Assembly: GCF_047495875.1 (NCBI RefSeq)
Contig: NC_092459.1
Span: 42,148,490-42,212,489 of the forward strand
Length of the DNA: 64,000 nucleotides
Direction of reading: 5' to 3'
From: Pithys albifrons albifrons
Taxonomy: Eukaryota; Chordata; Aves; Passeriformes; Thamnophilidae
A program made the translations under genes and the position numbers. Below, one piece after another: positions 1 through 13,209 of this stretch (the first letter of the stretch is position 1; each line of letters starts with the position of its first letter). The notes under the pieces are model-generated. The model made no database searches. It saw only the letters and a program-made list of their open reading frames with translations, and had not been told where the DNA came from.

Positions 1-3000
1 AGTTCTAAGCATTTTATGTGAGTTTGTAAACCACATGAACTCCAAAGGCGAAAAGGAGACCTTCAAGTAAAATAAAAACATCCATACTAAACATAAGTCT
101 AAAGCATCACAAGTACGCAGGACATGGTGCAGAATACATGAAGTGGATGACTGCCTAAACCAAAACCAAAACATGCTTTATCAGGAGAATATCCTCAGTC
201 AGGAGGGAGAATACAGCATAAACCCATCAGTTATAAAAAAGGCAAATTGGAAAAGAAAGAGAACAAACTTGCCTCTGTGCAAATTGACTTGTGAAATGGC
301 TCTCTAGTCTGATCACCTCTATGGCTGGGACATAGCCATCACATGTTGATTGCAAAGCCATCAGCACTGTGGTATGGTATACTGATAGCTGACAGAATGT
401 AAGTGTAAAAAATAGCATAAAAATAAAAAAATAATATGATTCAATTATGATTAGTAATAGATAAGAACTAGACTAGAAAATATTAGACTAGAAAAGTTTT
501 CTTTCATGTTTTAAAACTGGCCTGATTTTTCTGAACCTTCTCATTACAATGATCTTTATATACATATATTCCATTGCATAATTAAGCTTATGCCTACATG
601 CAGTTGTCTACCTGTTAGTGTCTACATGTGAACTAGGTGTCTAAATTCCAATCATAACCTCTAGTCAGTGAAGTCTTACCACTATATTCCTACTTAAATG
701 ACTCTCCTTTCTTCACTGAGTCTATTGACTAGGTGTCTGTTGATTAAAATGACTCTTCTTTCACTCTTAGTGAGCCTGAAGTTATTTGTATGCTATTTTC
801 TACTGGACTGTGTTACAGTCTTTTGATCTAGTTGCCCAGCTAGTGCCCCATTAATGAAACAAAAAGATGCCAGACATATGGAGCAGGCAAGTAAGACCCA
901 GAACTTGTGAGACAGCCATGCCTTTAAAGTTGAAGCCAAAGGTGAGATGCAATACTTTGAGCCAGCTGAAATAGTCCTACGGGCCTGTGTTTGGGCTATC
1001 ATCTTATTGATATGGTCTTGGTTTACCTACTATGAAATCTGATTTTATCTGTCCTATGTTTCAATCATTCATCTGACCTTCCTGGAAAGTACATGTCTTT
1101 GTCAGTCAATCATATATATATGTATGCCTTTAAAAACAGATGTGAGCCAGCGATAAAGCTTTTCCAGATATGAGAGTAACAGAAGATATGATTGGCAAAT
1201 AATCTCCTGTAGCAGGTCAGATGAATGTAAATCTAAATATTTTCAGAATTTATCTGAAATCATCCTTATTTAAACTTTTTTTCCCGTTCCTTGTGTTATA
1301 GACTTCCTACTGAAGATAATATGTTCATGTTCATATAGTTTACAACATCATGCAGTTACCTAGAGATTTTCCTTTTGTTGTTTCATTTTTTTTTCACATG
1401 GAACACATTCATATCAAAAATTGAAGAAAAATCGCAGTAGGAAAAAAAAGGTAGTAGAGATGTTTCTTGTTCTATATAATGAATGTATATCTTTAGAGTA
1501 GTTTATGCAATTTGCATCTTTTCCAACTTATATGCTTGTATTTGAACCAAATTAATTTTCCTATGGAAGATTTTTTATTAATGTTATCTTTTAATATTTA
1601 TTTAACTTATAAAACCACTGAAACTAGAGATTGAAATATCCACTACTCTTTTGGAATGGTGAACATGGCAAAGCCACTTCTAGTCTTGAAAAAATGATTA
1701 TGCTTCACTCCCTATAATGTGAATTATATATTACAGGAGGCAAGTTACATTAGATCAAGTCAAAGCAGATCGTTAGATGGACACAGAAGTCTGTATCAGC
1801 TTGACATTTAGATTAAAATCAAAAAGCTTATTCTTACTGTAAAGTACAATAGATTGAAGGAATTATATTCGTCATGTTAAAGCACCTCTCTCATGCGAGA
1901 TTGTTTTGCATTCAAATTGTGCTGAAAACACTCTGCCAGTTTCTTTGGCACTTCATATAAACCATGCTTTCCCAGAAACTTCTACTCTGTTAGATCTACA
2001 AAACTCTTCCATTGGATATATTCATTTACTCTTTTTTTTAACAGAAGACATCAGATGAAAATCAAAACAGGAAATTAAAACCAAAAACAAACAAAAAACC
2101 CCAAAACCCTACAGGACACTAGAAACAGACATCTTATGTATTTCACAGTAATAATGAAATAGAAAATAAATAAAAAAAAAAAAACAAAACCAAAAGTGGA
2201 CACTAAAGCTTTCTGTTGGCTGCAGAAGTGTTCTCGTGTGCAAATAATCTGTATTTTTCATCGCAATTTTTTTTCTATAATTCCAGGACATTACTGTCTT
2301 TCACTGCATTTTACAGAAAAAAAACCAAAACCACAACAAAATTATGCAGCTCAAAATCTGATAGTAGAATATAATACTCTGGGCCGCAGTATATGAAATG
2401 AAACACAGACTATACTTCATGTTGATGCATGTGTATTGAAAATACCTGACAAGTTCTCCTCTTCTGACCGAAGTTCTGGGCACCACATCCAGTCCACACT
2501 GCAGTCTTATGGGAGCTAAAGCTTTCTGTGGAAATGTTGTAGACAGTATTCTTAGTATATGGACTAAACTCTTCATTCTCAAGTACGAAGTTGGTTCCAG
2601 TTGGGCTATATACTACTATCATGAATGGTGATGGTGGAGTGGAGGTTGTTTAAAGTGGGTCTTAATAGTTCTATTTTTAAAAGCAAGCAAATCAGCTTTT
2701 TAAAAAACTACTTTCATTTGCTGCATGAAGGAAAATCTGTACTGAAAAGTAATAACATTCTTGACAGCCAGATGAAAAACACTTTACATACAGAAATTGT
2801 TGCTGTTACCTTTTTCTATGGTGATGTATGGGATACACTTAATGAATACACTAACATGCAAAATTTCCCAGATCACCTTAGAGAAAGCTAACTTGGAGCT
2901 TTCCTTACTTTTGTTTCTTTATTATATTAGAACTACCATCAGAAAATAGAATAAAGTATCAGTAAAGTGACTCTGGACAGGAACATGCTGCTGCCCCTGG

Positions 3001-3170
3001 ATTAAACTGTTCTACTGAATGACGTTCTGAGATCATCATAGCTGTTTCTGTCCTGACAGTTTCCCTCATGTGTTTCTGACACCTTCCTGAACTCACTTAC
3101 TTCATTTTCACTTTGTAAAACACTGGACATGGTCCCAAACCAATTCTCTTACATTTCTTCCCTGTAAGGA
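1..3170. other. Unique AT-rich non-coding stretch
   Basis: No gene, RNA gene or transposon is recognised here. The stretch holds short A-rich and AT tracts (for example 2060-2115 and 2160-2190) and short open frames without domains or codon structure. Around 600-800 there are repeated motifs of the type 'ctaggtgtct' that may belong to a very old repeat I cannot name. Confidence 0.6.
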
Positions 3171-3177
3171 AAACATC

Positions 3178-3196
3178 TAACCCTAACCCTAACCCT
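3178..3196. repeat. Short interstitial telomere-like repeat, (CCCTAA)3
   Basis: Three tandem copies of the vertebrate telomere hexamer in C-rich orientation lie in otherwise unique AT-rich sequence. The array is about 19 bp and undegraded. Short arrays of this kind are usually explained by telomerase-mediated repair of a double-strand break, or by chance expansion, rather than by chromosome fusion. No flanking subtelomeric repeat is visible. Confidence 0.8.
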
Positions 3197-6100
3197 TCTC
3201 TGTCTACATGATGTAAAGAAATCCAGCAGATATAGGATCTGTCCATTAGATATTTTTCATATGATTTTCCTTTGAATACTATTTTTATATTGTTTTACAA
3301 CTCAGACATTTCTCTTAAAATCTCCCAAGAGTCTTGCATTTAAATAATTTAAATGATGAAAAAAATTATTAGGTAAACCTATTAGCCTGACACTCTCCAT
3401 ATTGAAGACATAGTTTATGTTCATATAGTGAGCCTTGAGTAACTAATGGAATGAAAACAGGTAAAAAAATTTGTCACCCATGTATTCCACAGATTCTGCC
3501 ACACATTCCCTCCTTTGTCATTAGAGTTGTGGCTTTTAGGATAAGCTATACAACCAAAGGAATAAAAATGCACTCATTCCTCAGAGGAAACATTTTCTCA
3601 CTAGAAAAAAAATAGTTCTTATGGCTTGTAGGACTTATGTGACTTCATTTGCAAAAGCCTGTGGACACATACTTTTTTATGTGCTATAGCAATTGCACAA
3701 CACTAATATATGTATTATGGTGTGGATTGCCAGAACTGTTTACCTTCCATGAGGAATTAGTTGTTTACCTACCAGTGTTTGCAGCTGGGGGAATGTGAAA
3801 AATGGCAGCCTTTCTGTTTAATGATGTATGCATGAATAAATGGGATAACAGTCACTTATTCTGAATGAGTCTCTTGCTGCACAGAGAAATGGAAAATAGT
3901 CAGGCAGGTTGGAAATAGACTAACCAAAATGTTATGTCCTCTCTGACAAGTTAACATTGCCATACTCTTTGAAAATGCTTAGTTTACAGGTATTTCAATT
4001 CACTTATCTTCTTAAAAATATTTTCTTCTACAACCTCTCTGAAAAAAAGTTGTGATCTGTGGATACTGCAATCAACAGAAAGGCACACCCATTTTTTTAA
4101 ATGGGTCTTTGATGAGTCTACCCATATCCTAAAACCAACTTTATTTTGTATCTCTATGTTCATTTCCCACCCATGTATCAGATTTATGAGGTACATAATG
4201 TTGGGGAAGTGGAATCACAGTATAAAAAAGTGAAAAGGAGGAGGAGACAATAACAGTATATTGGGAGAATTTATGGTGCAGGACAATGAATTAGAAAAGA
4301 AAAAAGAAAGTACACCAAGCCAAAGATGAGATGTAACTTACCTGAGTGGAATTTGCTAGTTCTGTGCATGAACAGCAGGTTTTGTAACATGCTACAGGCA
4401 CCCAGTGATTATTTTTACTCATTTCATTATTTTCCCAATATGTTGCACCAATAGTAGAAACAAAATATTTTTCACGTTAGCAACTTAAAAATATAATATC
4501 AATTTCTCTATACTATTTCCTCTTGCTTGTCATAAAATGAAACGGGAGGAAGGAAAAAAAGGAAAAGAAAAACAGTAGTTTCATTAACAACTATTAGTCT
4601 GTCTGGTTTGTGCATAGTACAACAATTCAGCCCAGCTTGATGGATTAAATGTGTCATAAGGCTAACAAAAATGAAAGACAGAAAACCAAACTCATATGAA
4701 ATCAAACCAGATACTGACAAATTCAAGGACCCATGTTATCACTGTATCTAGCAGAGAAGGGGAGCAAAAAGCAAAGCAATGGAATGCAATTGATGCACCA
4801 ATAAATAACTGTAGAAAATAATAGATTTTTTTTCCATTTTAAACCTTTTAATAATGATAGGAGGAAAATACATGGGCAGAAAAAAATGAGAATAAATTGG
4901 TCAATGTGCCCTTACTCAAGTCCAAGTTACTACAATATTTCACTGTTTAAGGAAACACACAAACTTTTTTGTCTTAACTGTCTGAGGCTTCTTATTCCTC
5001 AGTATCAATGTAAGATAGTCGTATAGAGACATTTCAGCTGCTATTTCAGAAAGTGACATGTCTTAATGATGCTGCAATAAGTGCTGTCTATTTAGTGGCA
5101 AAGTTCTCTAAAGAGCTATCTTAGAAACTACTATGATTGTGTCTCTTACATGAGCAAAGAGGTTTGCTAGAGTATACATATGCTTATCATGAGAAATGAG
5201 AGGATAGAGACAAAGGAAACCATTCTTCTCATTTTGGTCTTTAAGTATTCACAGAGAAGCGTCTCATTACTGCATTTACAGTGACATCTCTGTTTATTAA
5301 CTTCTTCTTAAGATTTATGTGCTTGGATCTTGAATGTATCTAACAGAGCTATACACTATTAGTTATTGTTGATGGCACAAAGGCTTTGTTTACAAATCAA
5401 CTCAGTTAATTAGATTGATACAATAACTTTTACAAGATTAATAAATGTCTTAATACAATAGAGTTTGACTACTTCCAAAAAAACCCGTACATGTGCCTAC
5501 ATTTACCCTTGAAACAATGGTTTACAAATTATATGGTTAAATAAACTTGCAAGTCAGGGGAGACAAAACAGGTTTCAAATTTTTTTTGAAAGTCTAAATT
5601 AAGTTTTCATATTTCTATGTTATTTTCATGGAAGATGATTTCTAAAACCCATAGCTCATAAGCTGTTAATTTTAACAAAATCACAATTCATTCCAAGTTT
5701 TCTTACTTGAATATCCCGCAGATATGTGAATAACTCAAGAATAGTAAACAGTGCTCCTCTCATTAAGAGGCCTTTTAAGTCATGGTGACCTGCTCCTTTT
5801 GAAAGTTAATCTGGTGTTGACTAGCTTTGAGAATTTTATCTGAATTACTTACAAGATTGTATTTTATGTTTGTACAATTTACAGTTTATTTACTGCAAAA
5901 TACTGATGCTTGTGGTGATGCTAGGGATGGCTGAGTGGCTAGAATGTAATAGTTTGCTAGTATAAGATTTTTATTTCTCTTCACAATGTCCAAACTCTGC
6001 CTCCTGCACAGTATTGAGATACCATGCATTAAGTTCTTAGTCTGTATATGTGGCAAATTCCAAGAATCTCCCCAGCTCTCTGATAACTACCCTTACACAG

Positions 6101-7199
6101 CCAGACAATTTCTATTCCAAAATGCAGTATTCTTTCTGATTTATTACTTATTCACTTGCATTATTACTAATTGTTTGCGGAGCAGAATGGATAAGAATAT
6201 TTGTATTAGAATTGTGCAAGCACAAAATAATTGTTTCAGTCCAAAGCAGTAGTAAGAACCTATATATATATGTGTATAAAATTAAAATTTATAACAAAAT
6301 ATATTAAAAGAAAATAAGGGAAGATAAAAGCTCTGCCAAAAGACAGCTATGTGTAACTACTCTCCAAGAAGGACTACTTGAAAGTTTTTATGAAGTTAAT
6401 TTTTGGTTTGGTTTGATTTAGAGGAATTTTGTTTTTTCTTAAAGAAATTAAATATTTTAACAAAAACCTATGATTTGAGTTGATCTTTATAAACAATAGG
6501 CAAGGAAAGATCTTAAAACCAAGAAATTAACAAAGATATTAATGACTAGATCTAATTTCTGGGTTTGGTTTTAAAGTGGTTGTCATAACGTTGATTTAAC
6601 TTTATGAAATGCTTCAAAACATTTAGGCACCTGCATATAACCCACATCCTTCAGTGTGAAGGAATAAACATAAAAGTATAGTAGAAATTGCTACTCAAAA
6701 CAGACCAGATTCTTACATTTGTGGGTCTGAATGTTGCCTTGACATTATTACTTGTAAAGCAGTGACAGTATAAAAGATCAAGAAACACATTTTCAGAGTA
6801 AAATTTCAATATTATTGCAGACATTTCAAATTTTACAGTGGAATATGGATTCAGGCTTTTGTTTTTATTCTGTCTACAAGAAAAAGTGCATACAGAGGAT
6901 GAATCAAAACAAACAGAGTCTGTAATCCTAAAAATGCCAAAAATCTATCTGACATTAATAAGAATCTTGCCAATATATGTCATACTTTGTAGGAAAATGC
7001 TGAAGTGAATCCCAAGGAAGACAGCTCTGGAGAAACACCTTGAATGATTAAGAGACTTGCTGTTGAAGTTTTAAAGTGTAGTTTTACTTGTCATACGGTC
7101 TTTTTTTGTTGCAATCGCCTACCTCCGCTGTGCTGTCCTCATCACTACCACACCCTGTTTATTGTATCCCTCGAGCTTCTTTGTTCTCTTGATGAGTCA
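3197..7199. other. Unique AT-rich non-coding stretch
   Basis: Nothing gene-like or transposon-like is recognised. Short AT microsatellite-like runs occur near 6260. The open frame at 5986-6252 has no recognisable domain and is taken as chance. Confidence 0.6.
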
Positions 7200-7619
7200 G
7201 CCATTAAGCTAGTTTGCCTCCTCCTGGGTCAGGTGGTGCCCACCCCCACTCAGAAGCCCTGGGATTCCCAGGGCTCCCAGGCCCCCCTCCCCTCTCTGCC
7301 CTGCTATTCCAAGGTGGGAAGCCCCGTGTGTGAGACCCCTATGCCTCGTGGCTGGGGGGGCAGGGCCAGGAGTGCAGCCAGCTCTGGCCCTGTCCTAAAT
7401 CCGTTGGTTAATGGACCTTAGACCCTGCTCCTTCCTAAATTTTCTCCCAATCCAGCCCCAGATCTGGCATCTTCCCCCTGAGATCTTATAAAACCTGGGG
7501 GATTGTCTCAATAAACTCTCTCTCTTGCCTGAACTGCCTGGACTCCTGGTCTCTGTCTCCCTTCTCTGCACCCTCTTGGACAAGGGGAAAGCAGAGACCC
7601 CTCTCCCTTCCCTCTAACA
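7200..7619 (+). mobile_element. ERV1-like solo LTR
   Basis: This GC-rich segment in an AT-rich background has the order expected of an LTR. A U3-like CpG-containing part is followed by a TATA box (TATAAAA, 7487-7493). A polyadenylation signal (AATAAA, 7510-7515) follows 17 bp later, and a pyrimidine-rich U5-like part ends near 7619 in '..ctaaca'. The TATA box, AATAAA and CT-rich U5 resemble gammaretrovirus-related (ERV1) LTRs of birds. I could not find a clean target-site duplication. The 5' boundary is uncertain and could lie 50-130 bp further left. The open frames in it are incidental. Confidence 0.65.
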
Positions 7620-7651
7620 ATACCTGACCATGTCCGTTCTTTGTATGTTTT

Positions 7652-8238
7652 TGTTATGGGTTTAGCTAGGTAGGCCTAAATTTAGGCTTTAGATTTCAGA
7701 CCAGGCCTGAGACTATCCGCTGACTTGAGCTGGGCTGGGCTAGCTGACAGCTGACTACTGGCCAATAGTATCCCATATCATATTCCAACATCATCTCAAA
7801 GTCTATGAGCCGGTGTGGGAGTGGCTTGTTCAGTTCCTTCAAGTTGTGGTCCCAGTAAGACACACTGTGCCATCACAGGAGGGACGGGAGGCCCAGGCCC
7901 AGCACCAGCTTACCACCATGTTATCTTAGGGAAGTAAAATGTTTGTTCTTAGTCTTTCTGCTTAAGTCTATCTGAGGATTGAGTTCTCTGGAGTGATTTG
8001 TAGTTAAAATGGTGGGATTGGTGTTCAATGGGGAATTATTTCTTGTTATTTCTAACTTGTATGTGTGTTATATTGTAGTTTCCTTTAATTTACTCATTTC
8101 TGTATAAAAATATATAGTTAGTTTAAGTTTAAATCTGTTTCCAGGTTTTTTCCCCTTTCTCTCTTTTCTCAGCAGGGGAAGAGAGGCTCTAACACTCTGT
8201 GTTGGGCAGTTGGCATTTTGCCAGCTCAACCCAAGACA
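7652..8238 (+). mobile_element. ERVL-type solo LTR with 5-bp target-site duplication
   Basis: The 587-bp element begins TGTTATGGGTTT and ends CAACCCAAGACA, matching the conserved ends of avian ERVL LTRs as I know them. The same 5-bp sequence GTTTT flanks both sides (7647-7651 and 8239-8243), the duplication length expected for ERVL integration. A purine-rich 'gcaggggaagagaggc' segment before the 3' end is another family trait. No internal gag or pol sequence is present, so the provirus was probably reduced by LTR-LTR recombination. It starts only 32 bp after the ERV1-like LTR. Confidence 0.85.
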
Positions 8239-8243
8239 GTTTT

Positions 8244-8599
8244 CCATATGGATAACCATTTAAATCAGAGCATAATACTGAATCTATATATAAGGTTCTA
8301 CATTTTTATTCATGGACTCCTGTTATCATAGTTTATTATAACTTAAAACATTAAAAAGTAAAAGGATAATTCACCTCGAAAGAAAGGCAAAACAGCTACA
8401 AAATTACTATGAACCATATTTCCAGAAGATCATGAAACACAGGAACTTAGAAATATTTGTACTGTCACGGGACTAGGTGCTTAAATGATCTTAATAACCC
8501 AGGTAAAAGTCCAACTAACTTTTATTGACACTCAATGCCCAAAACCTGGTAGAAGATTCTAACTTCTATGTTCAACAATGCAAACACAATATAATTCTC
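8244..8599. other. Unique spacer between LTRs
   Basis: AT-rich sequence between two LTR pieces. I see no gene, and no retroviral internal region is recognisable. Confidence 0.5.
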
Positions 8600-8815
8600 A
8601 CTACCTTAGTCTGATTTGATTGGTGAGAAATTAAATAGATTTTCCTGACTAGAGTGTGTTTTGCCTGTGATGGCAATCACTGAGTGATTTCTCCCTGTCC
8701 ATATCTCAAACCATGAACCTTTTGTTGTATTCCCCGTCCCAAGTCCCACTGAGAACAGGAGAGGTAGAATGGTTTGGTGGATACCTAGCATCAAACCAGG
8801 ATCAGTCAACTACAG
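8600..8815 (+). mobile_element. ERVL LTR, 3' fragment
   Basis: The segment reads as the R-U5 end of the long avian ERVL LTR. It has 'ttggtgagaaattaaat' (decayed polyadenylation region), then 'gttttgcctgtgatggcaat', 'tgatttctccctgtccatatctc', and a 3' end near 8815 resembling '..gggtcaaccca'. The same module, better preserved, forms the right end of the LTR at 27246-28286. The 5' part of the LTR is missing, so this is a truncated or deleted copy. Confidence 0.7.
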
Positions 8816-11800
8816 CCATATAAACACAACTGAAAGAAAATCTCTCAGATGCAGATGAATGATTTTTATTCTTTCTTATTTTTGTTAGGTATAGAATTTG
8901 CATCTCTCTTTTCCAAACAGGAAATTGAGATTAAGTGGCTGAACTAAATTCATGAAAGAAATTTGTGAGAGATATTATGGTTGAACAGGGGACCAACTTC
9001 TTGAGTGGTACCTGAATTCCATCAAGTATTTTAACATGTTGTCTTAAAGTAAATATCTGTCTGGGAACGAGTTTTAAATTTTTCATCAGTCTCTAAATTT
9101 AAATAAAAAGATAGTTTGAATAACTACTTTCTCCCTCCCTCCCTTTATCACTATAGTTTGTTTCTCTCACAGATTATGATAAAAAATAGAAGTGTAGCAG
9201 TTTCCTTTAAAACATGTGTTTTTCATGCATATTTCAAAGGAATGGATTTTTCTGCTTTTAGTTTCATGGATTACTATTTTTCTTGATAATTTACTGATTT
9301 CAGTGGACCAGATACAGGCAGTTTTAAAAATTATTGTATTAAGATAGTGTTAAAATTTAATAGCAGAATACCTGAGTCATTGATTCTTTTGATCCTACAT
9401 AGATATTTGTGTGTCCATCATATGCTTAAAGTCTTATTATATGGTGATTAGCAAAATATTTTTAACAGGAAAATTACAATATGATTATAATGTTTTGTTC
9501 TGTTTTCTGGACTTGTCTGCTACTTTACAATGAAATAACAGTTGCTGAGGTAAATGAATTTGACATTCAAATTGATCTCAAGACAGTATTATTCTTTAAT
9601 ACCAGTTAATGTTTTTCAATGTGAATAGCTCATAAGAGATTCTAATATTTATGCTTTTATATAGTCTTAAAGTTTCCTCCATTGATATCAACTAAATTGT
9701 CTACAGTTCTAGAAATGTTGGAGATTTAGTAAGAGAACAGAGTGGTGGACAGAAGAAGTTTCTGTTTTCTCTTAATTTTTACCCCTAAGTACCTTGCATC
9801 AGGATTTAAAGTCTCATAAACTCATCTGGTTCTGTTGATTTTAGGGTAAATATATTATACGAAATTCAAATCCTGTTTTAATTCAAAACATACTTCTTAT
9901 TGTGTCTGATGCACTGTATAAAAATGTGTCTCTTGCACTGTATCAAAATTTTTAAATGTGTCTCAGTCACCTGTACAATAATTTAGTATGCAGCTTAAGC
10001 ATCTATTAGAAAAGTAATCTTTCATTTGCATTCATTTTGACTTTGAACCGTTGTGTTATACATGTGTTTAGTAAAGAATTTATATTGGCATACCTTTTGG
10101 TTCTGATGTACCAGTGTTTAAATACAAATCTTTGGGGAGAGTGTTTGTATAAGAAACACACTGATAATAAGTAAAATAAAAATTTTAAGTCTATCTTAAT
10201 TTTGAAAAACATAGATTTGGTTTATCAATAAGATATTCTTCGTGTGTCTAATTTTGCATGTTAGTGTTCAGAAAAGGATCTTAATTTAAGGTAAACTCTA
10301 AACCTATATGCCTAAAAACCAACAGACAAGCCAAAAAATACACAAGAGAGTTTAAATATTTTTTTTCCCAGTATATGTCTTCAAGATGAGGAGAAAGAAA
10401 AATTTGACAGGAACTCATAAAACTTTGAAATTCAGAGAACTTCCACCTATTCCTAATCTTCATCTCTCATTTGTTCTAATCTACTGTTCTCTGTTAAAAA
10501 AAAAAAAAAGTAAAAAGTTCATAGGTACACACAACTTAAAAATAGAGATCAGACCTCTGTACATTTCCAAAATCAGGTTCAAAAGTTCAGAAATGAAAAG
10601 GATATTTTTTTGATTAAAATGAACCATGATCAAAAATAAAAGATCCTTAGTGAACCCTTTTAGTGTTTTTGTAAGTGAAAAGAGCATTTTTGTTCGACTA
10701 ATAAAACATCTTTCTGAATTTTGTAGTACATATCAGTGTTCACAGTGCATTGCCTTTTTGCCCATGGTTGTATTTGTACAACCTGAACCTGAGTTACAGC
10801 ACACTGCAGCAGTGTCTCAAACTTTCTTCCCCTTATAATAAATAGATTCACCTGTACTGCCCATGAGCGTAAGTTCTTGACTCACAGTATCTCTGACCGT
10901 ATTTGACCATTACCTAAGAGACTGTTATTTAGCATTGGAAAAAAACATATTGAGGAGCATACTCACACTGAAACATGCTACAGGATTGTACAACAGAATT
11001 TCACTTGAATGCCAGTCTTACTTAACTCATTAATTTAGGCTTATGTATCAGGATGCATGACCAGACAAGTATGCTGTAATGTCTTGCATTACACCAAGTA
11101 GGTAGGAAAAGAAGCAATGATGTATGGTGAGAGACATAGGCTGCTCAGACTGTCTGACAGGAGAAGAAATATGAAAAAAAAAAATGAAGCTTGAAAATTC
11201 ACTATTCATTGAGCTTATCCAGGACCTTATGACATCCTTCATCACACACTAAAACTTATAGGAGTTTTCTGTCTCTATACTGGTTATTATAAAAATCATT
11301 TAACACAAATGATGGGTCTCTATCATTTTAAGACTGCCAGTTCTCTGGAATTCAGTTTAGGAGGACAAATGGATGTGGTATTGAAAGAACAGTATAATAA
11401 AATAATTTTTTAAAAATTCAGCTCTGATGATGAAAGAGTAGTCTGACATATTGAAAGGACTTTGTTACTAGCATCGTTTCTTTCTCTCACTCTTTGTCTT
11501 AAGCTTGGGAAGGCTCTGAAGAACATTAATCACATACCGATATCCCACTGGATAAAATGTACCAAATTGTCCAGCTGATGACAAAGCATCATTTGTCTAA
11601 ACCATGGAGTACTTTAGTGTTAGGTGGTTAAACAATAAGCCAAAGTCTGTTACTAAAAAGGAAAGTTGCAAGTAGACTGTACACAATTCTCATACCAGGT
11701 GTATCATGAAATTTTTCTATCACTATCCTATGCTACTCTCTCTCTGTTTAGTTCTAAAGGGTTTAGATTATCCATGATATAAATAACATATTTCAAATAT

Positions 11801-11999
11801 TTGAAGTAAACATAATGATAAATTTTTTTAGATTTCACTTTTAAACCTATTTTTTTCTGAAGTTCAGAGCAGATAAAAATATTGCATAGAATGAGTCCTA
11901 TCATGAGATATTTGAGCAATATGCAAGGTTCAACAAAATGTATAGACTTTCCAAGAGAGCTCCAAATGAATTAATCTCACCTAAATTTGAATTAGAAAA
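8816..11999. other. Unique AT-rich non-coding stretch
   Basis: No gene or transposon recognised. It contains a short CCCT run near 9133-9145 and an A12 tract near 10498-10509. The overlapping short frames around 10386-10850 lie on both strands in AT-rich DNA and show no protein similarity that I recognise. Confidence 0.6.
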
Positions 12000-12420
12000 A
12001 TAGAATCATGTTAGACTCATAAAATAACTTGGGTTGGAAGGGACTTTAAATATAATCTAGTTTCAACCCCTCTACCATAGGCAGGGAACCATCCAGTACA
12101 ACAAGTTACGCAGTGCTCCTTCCAACCTGGCCTTGAATGCTGCCAGAGGTGGGACATCCACAACTTTTCTAGACAAACTGCTCTGGTGCCTCACCTTCCT
12201 CATAGTAAACAACTTCTTTCTAATATCTAACCTAAGCCTACTGTCTTTCAGTTTAAAGCCATTCCACCTTATCCTGTCACTCCATGTCTTTATAAAATGT
12301 CTCTCTCTTAAAAAAATTGTTCAGAACTCCTTATCTTTAAAAGAGATGAACAGTATTCTAAAGTTGTGCTTTTGAAACCTACATAGAAAAGTGGCTCTTT
12401 TCTCTTGGTTTAATCCAAGT
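12000..12420 (-). mobile_element. CR1 LINE, 5'-truncated 3' end (antisense)
   Basis: On the + strand the segment begins 'tagaatcatg..' and runs through 'gggttggaagggacttt', 'ccttgaatgctgcca' and 'catagtaaacaacttctttct'. This is the reverse complement of the 3' untranslated end of avian CR1. Similarity fades out around 12420. CR1 copies are usually 5'-truncated, and this one keeps only the 3' few hundred bases. The 80-residue frame within it is not a gene. Confidence 0.85.
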
Positions 12421-12875
12421 ACAAATTGCAGGAAAACTTTTATCAAGATTCAAGAATATGAAACAATTTGATAGATCATCTGAGCAGGACAAACTCATAA
12501 AACAGGTTGTTCATCATTTTGTCCAAACAGAGTAAAATATGCACTATTGATTACTGGCCCGACCTGTAAGTAAAAAAGGATATATAAACATTCTGAACAT
12601 CCAAGTACCATGTCAATACAGTTCTCACTTAAATGAACAATGATTTTACCTGTGCAGGCTTGCTTTTCAGTTATACTACAGTTTATTCTATCCTGCTGTC
12701 TTAATTAACATTGCCTTTATTAGAAGAACATAAAATTTCAATGGCTGCTTTAGGCAAGCAAAATAAAATCAACACTACAATTGAATTACAATTATATGAG
12801 TCATAATGGACATCTTCTTTAACTGAAAACTAAGAAAAGAATCCCAGTGCATAAATGTCAACAACACTGTCTCAT
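12421..12875. other. Unique spacer
   Basis: AT-rich sequence with no recognised feature. Confidence 0.5.
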
Positions 12876-12879
12876 ATTA

Positions 12880-13200
12880 AGGCATTGAGTGGACTGGGGG
12901 CTCTCTGGGGATTGGGGACCTGAGCAGGGGGTCAGCCAGAACCTGTTCCACTGTCCACCAGGAGCAGGGCAGCCAGGAGGGCACCAGGGGCAGCACCAGC
13001 CCTGGGCACTGAGATCCTCTCTGGGATTGTGTGTGGGACCCACAGCTGGACAGGGCAGGGCTGTGAGGAGTTGGAGACCAGCATCTCTGAGGCAGGGACA
13101 AGTGGCACCGGGGGGCTGAAATGGCATCGTGGACTGTGGGTGGGTTGGAGGGACACTTGATAAGGGGTGGGCATGGGAAGAAATGCCTCTATTGCCCTCA
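12880..13200. other. GC-rich island of unknown origin
   Basis: About 320 bp of GC-rich, G-biased sequence interrupts AT-rich DNA with rather sharp edges (near 12880 and 13200). It carries overlapping open frames on both strands: 74, 76, 89 and 112 residues. None has a domain I recognise, and their coexistence is what base composition alone would produce. It contains few CpG dinucleotides, so it is not a classic CpG island. It could be part of an LTR, a processed fragment or a young insertion. I do not recognise it. Confidence 0.5.
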
Positions 13201-13209
13201 GGCTTCTGA

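Noticed and set aside
7044..7421. 125-residue open frame near the LTR cluster
   Set aside because: Its C-terminal half is LTR U3 sequence with proline-rich composition; no start context or domain to support a gene.
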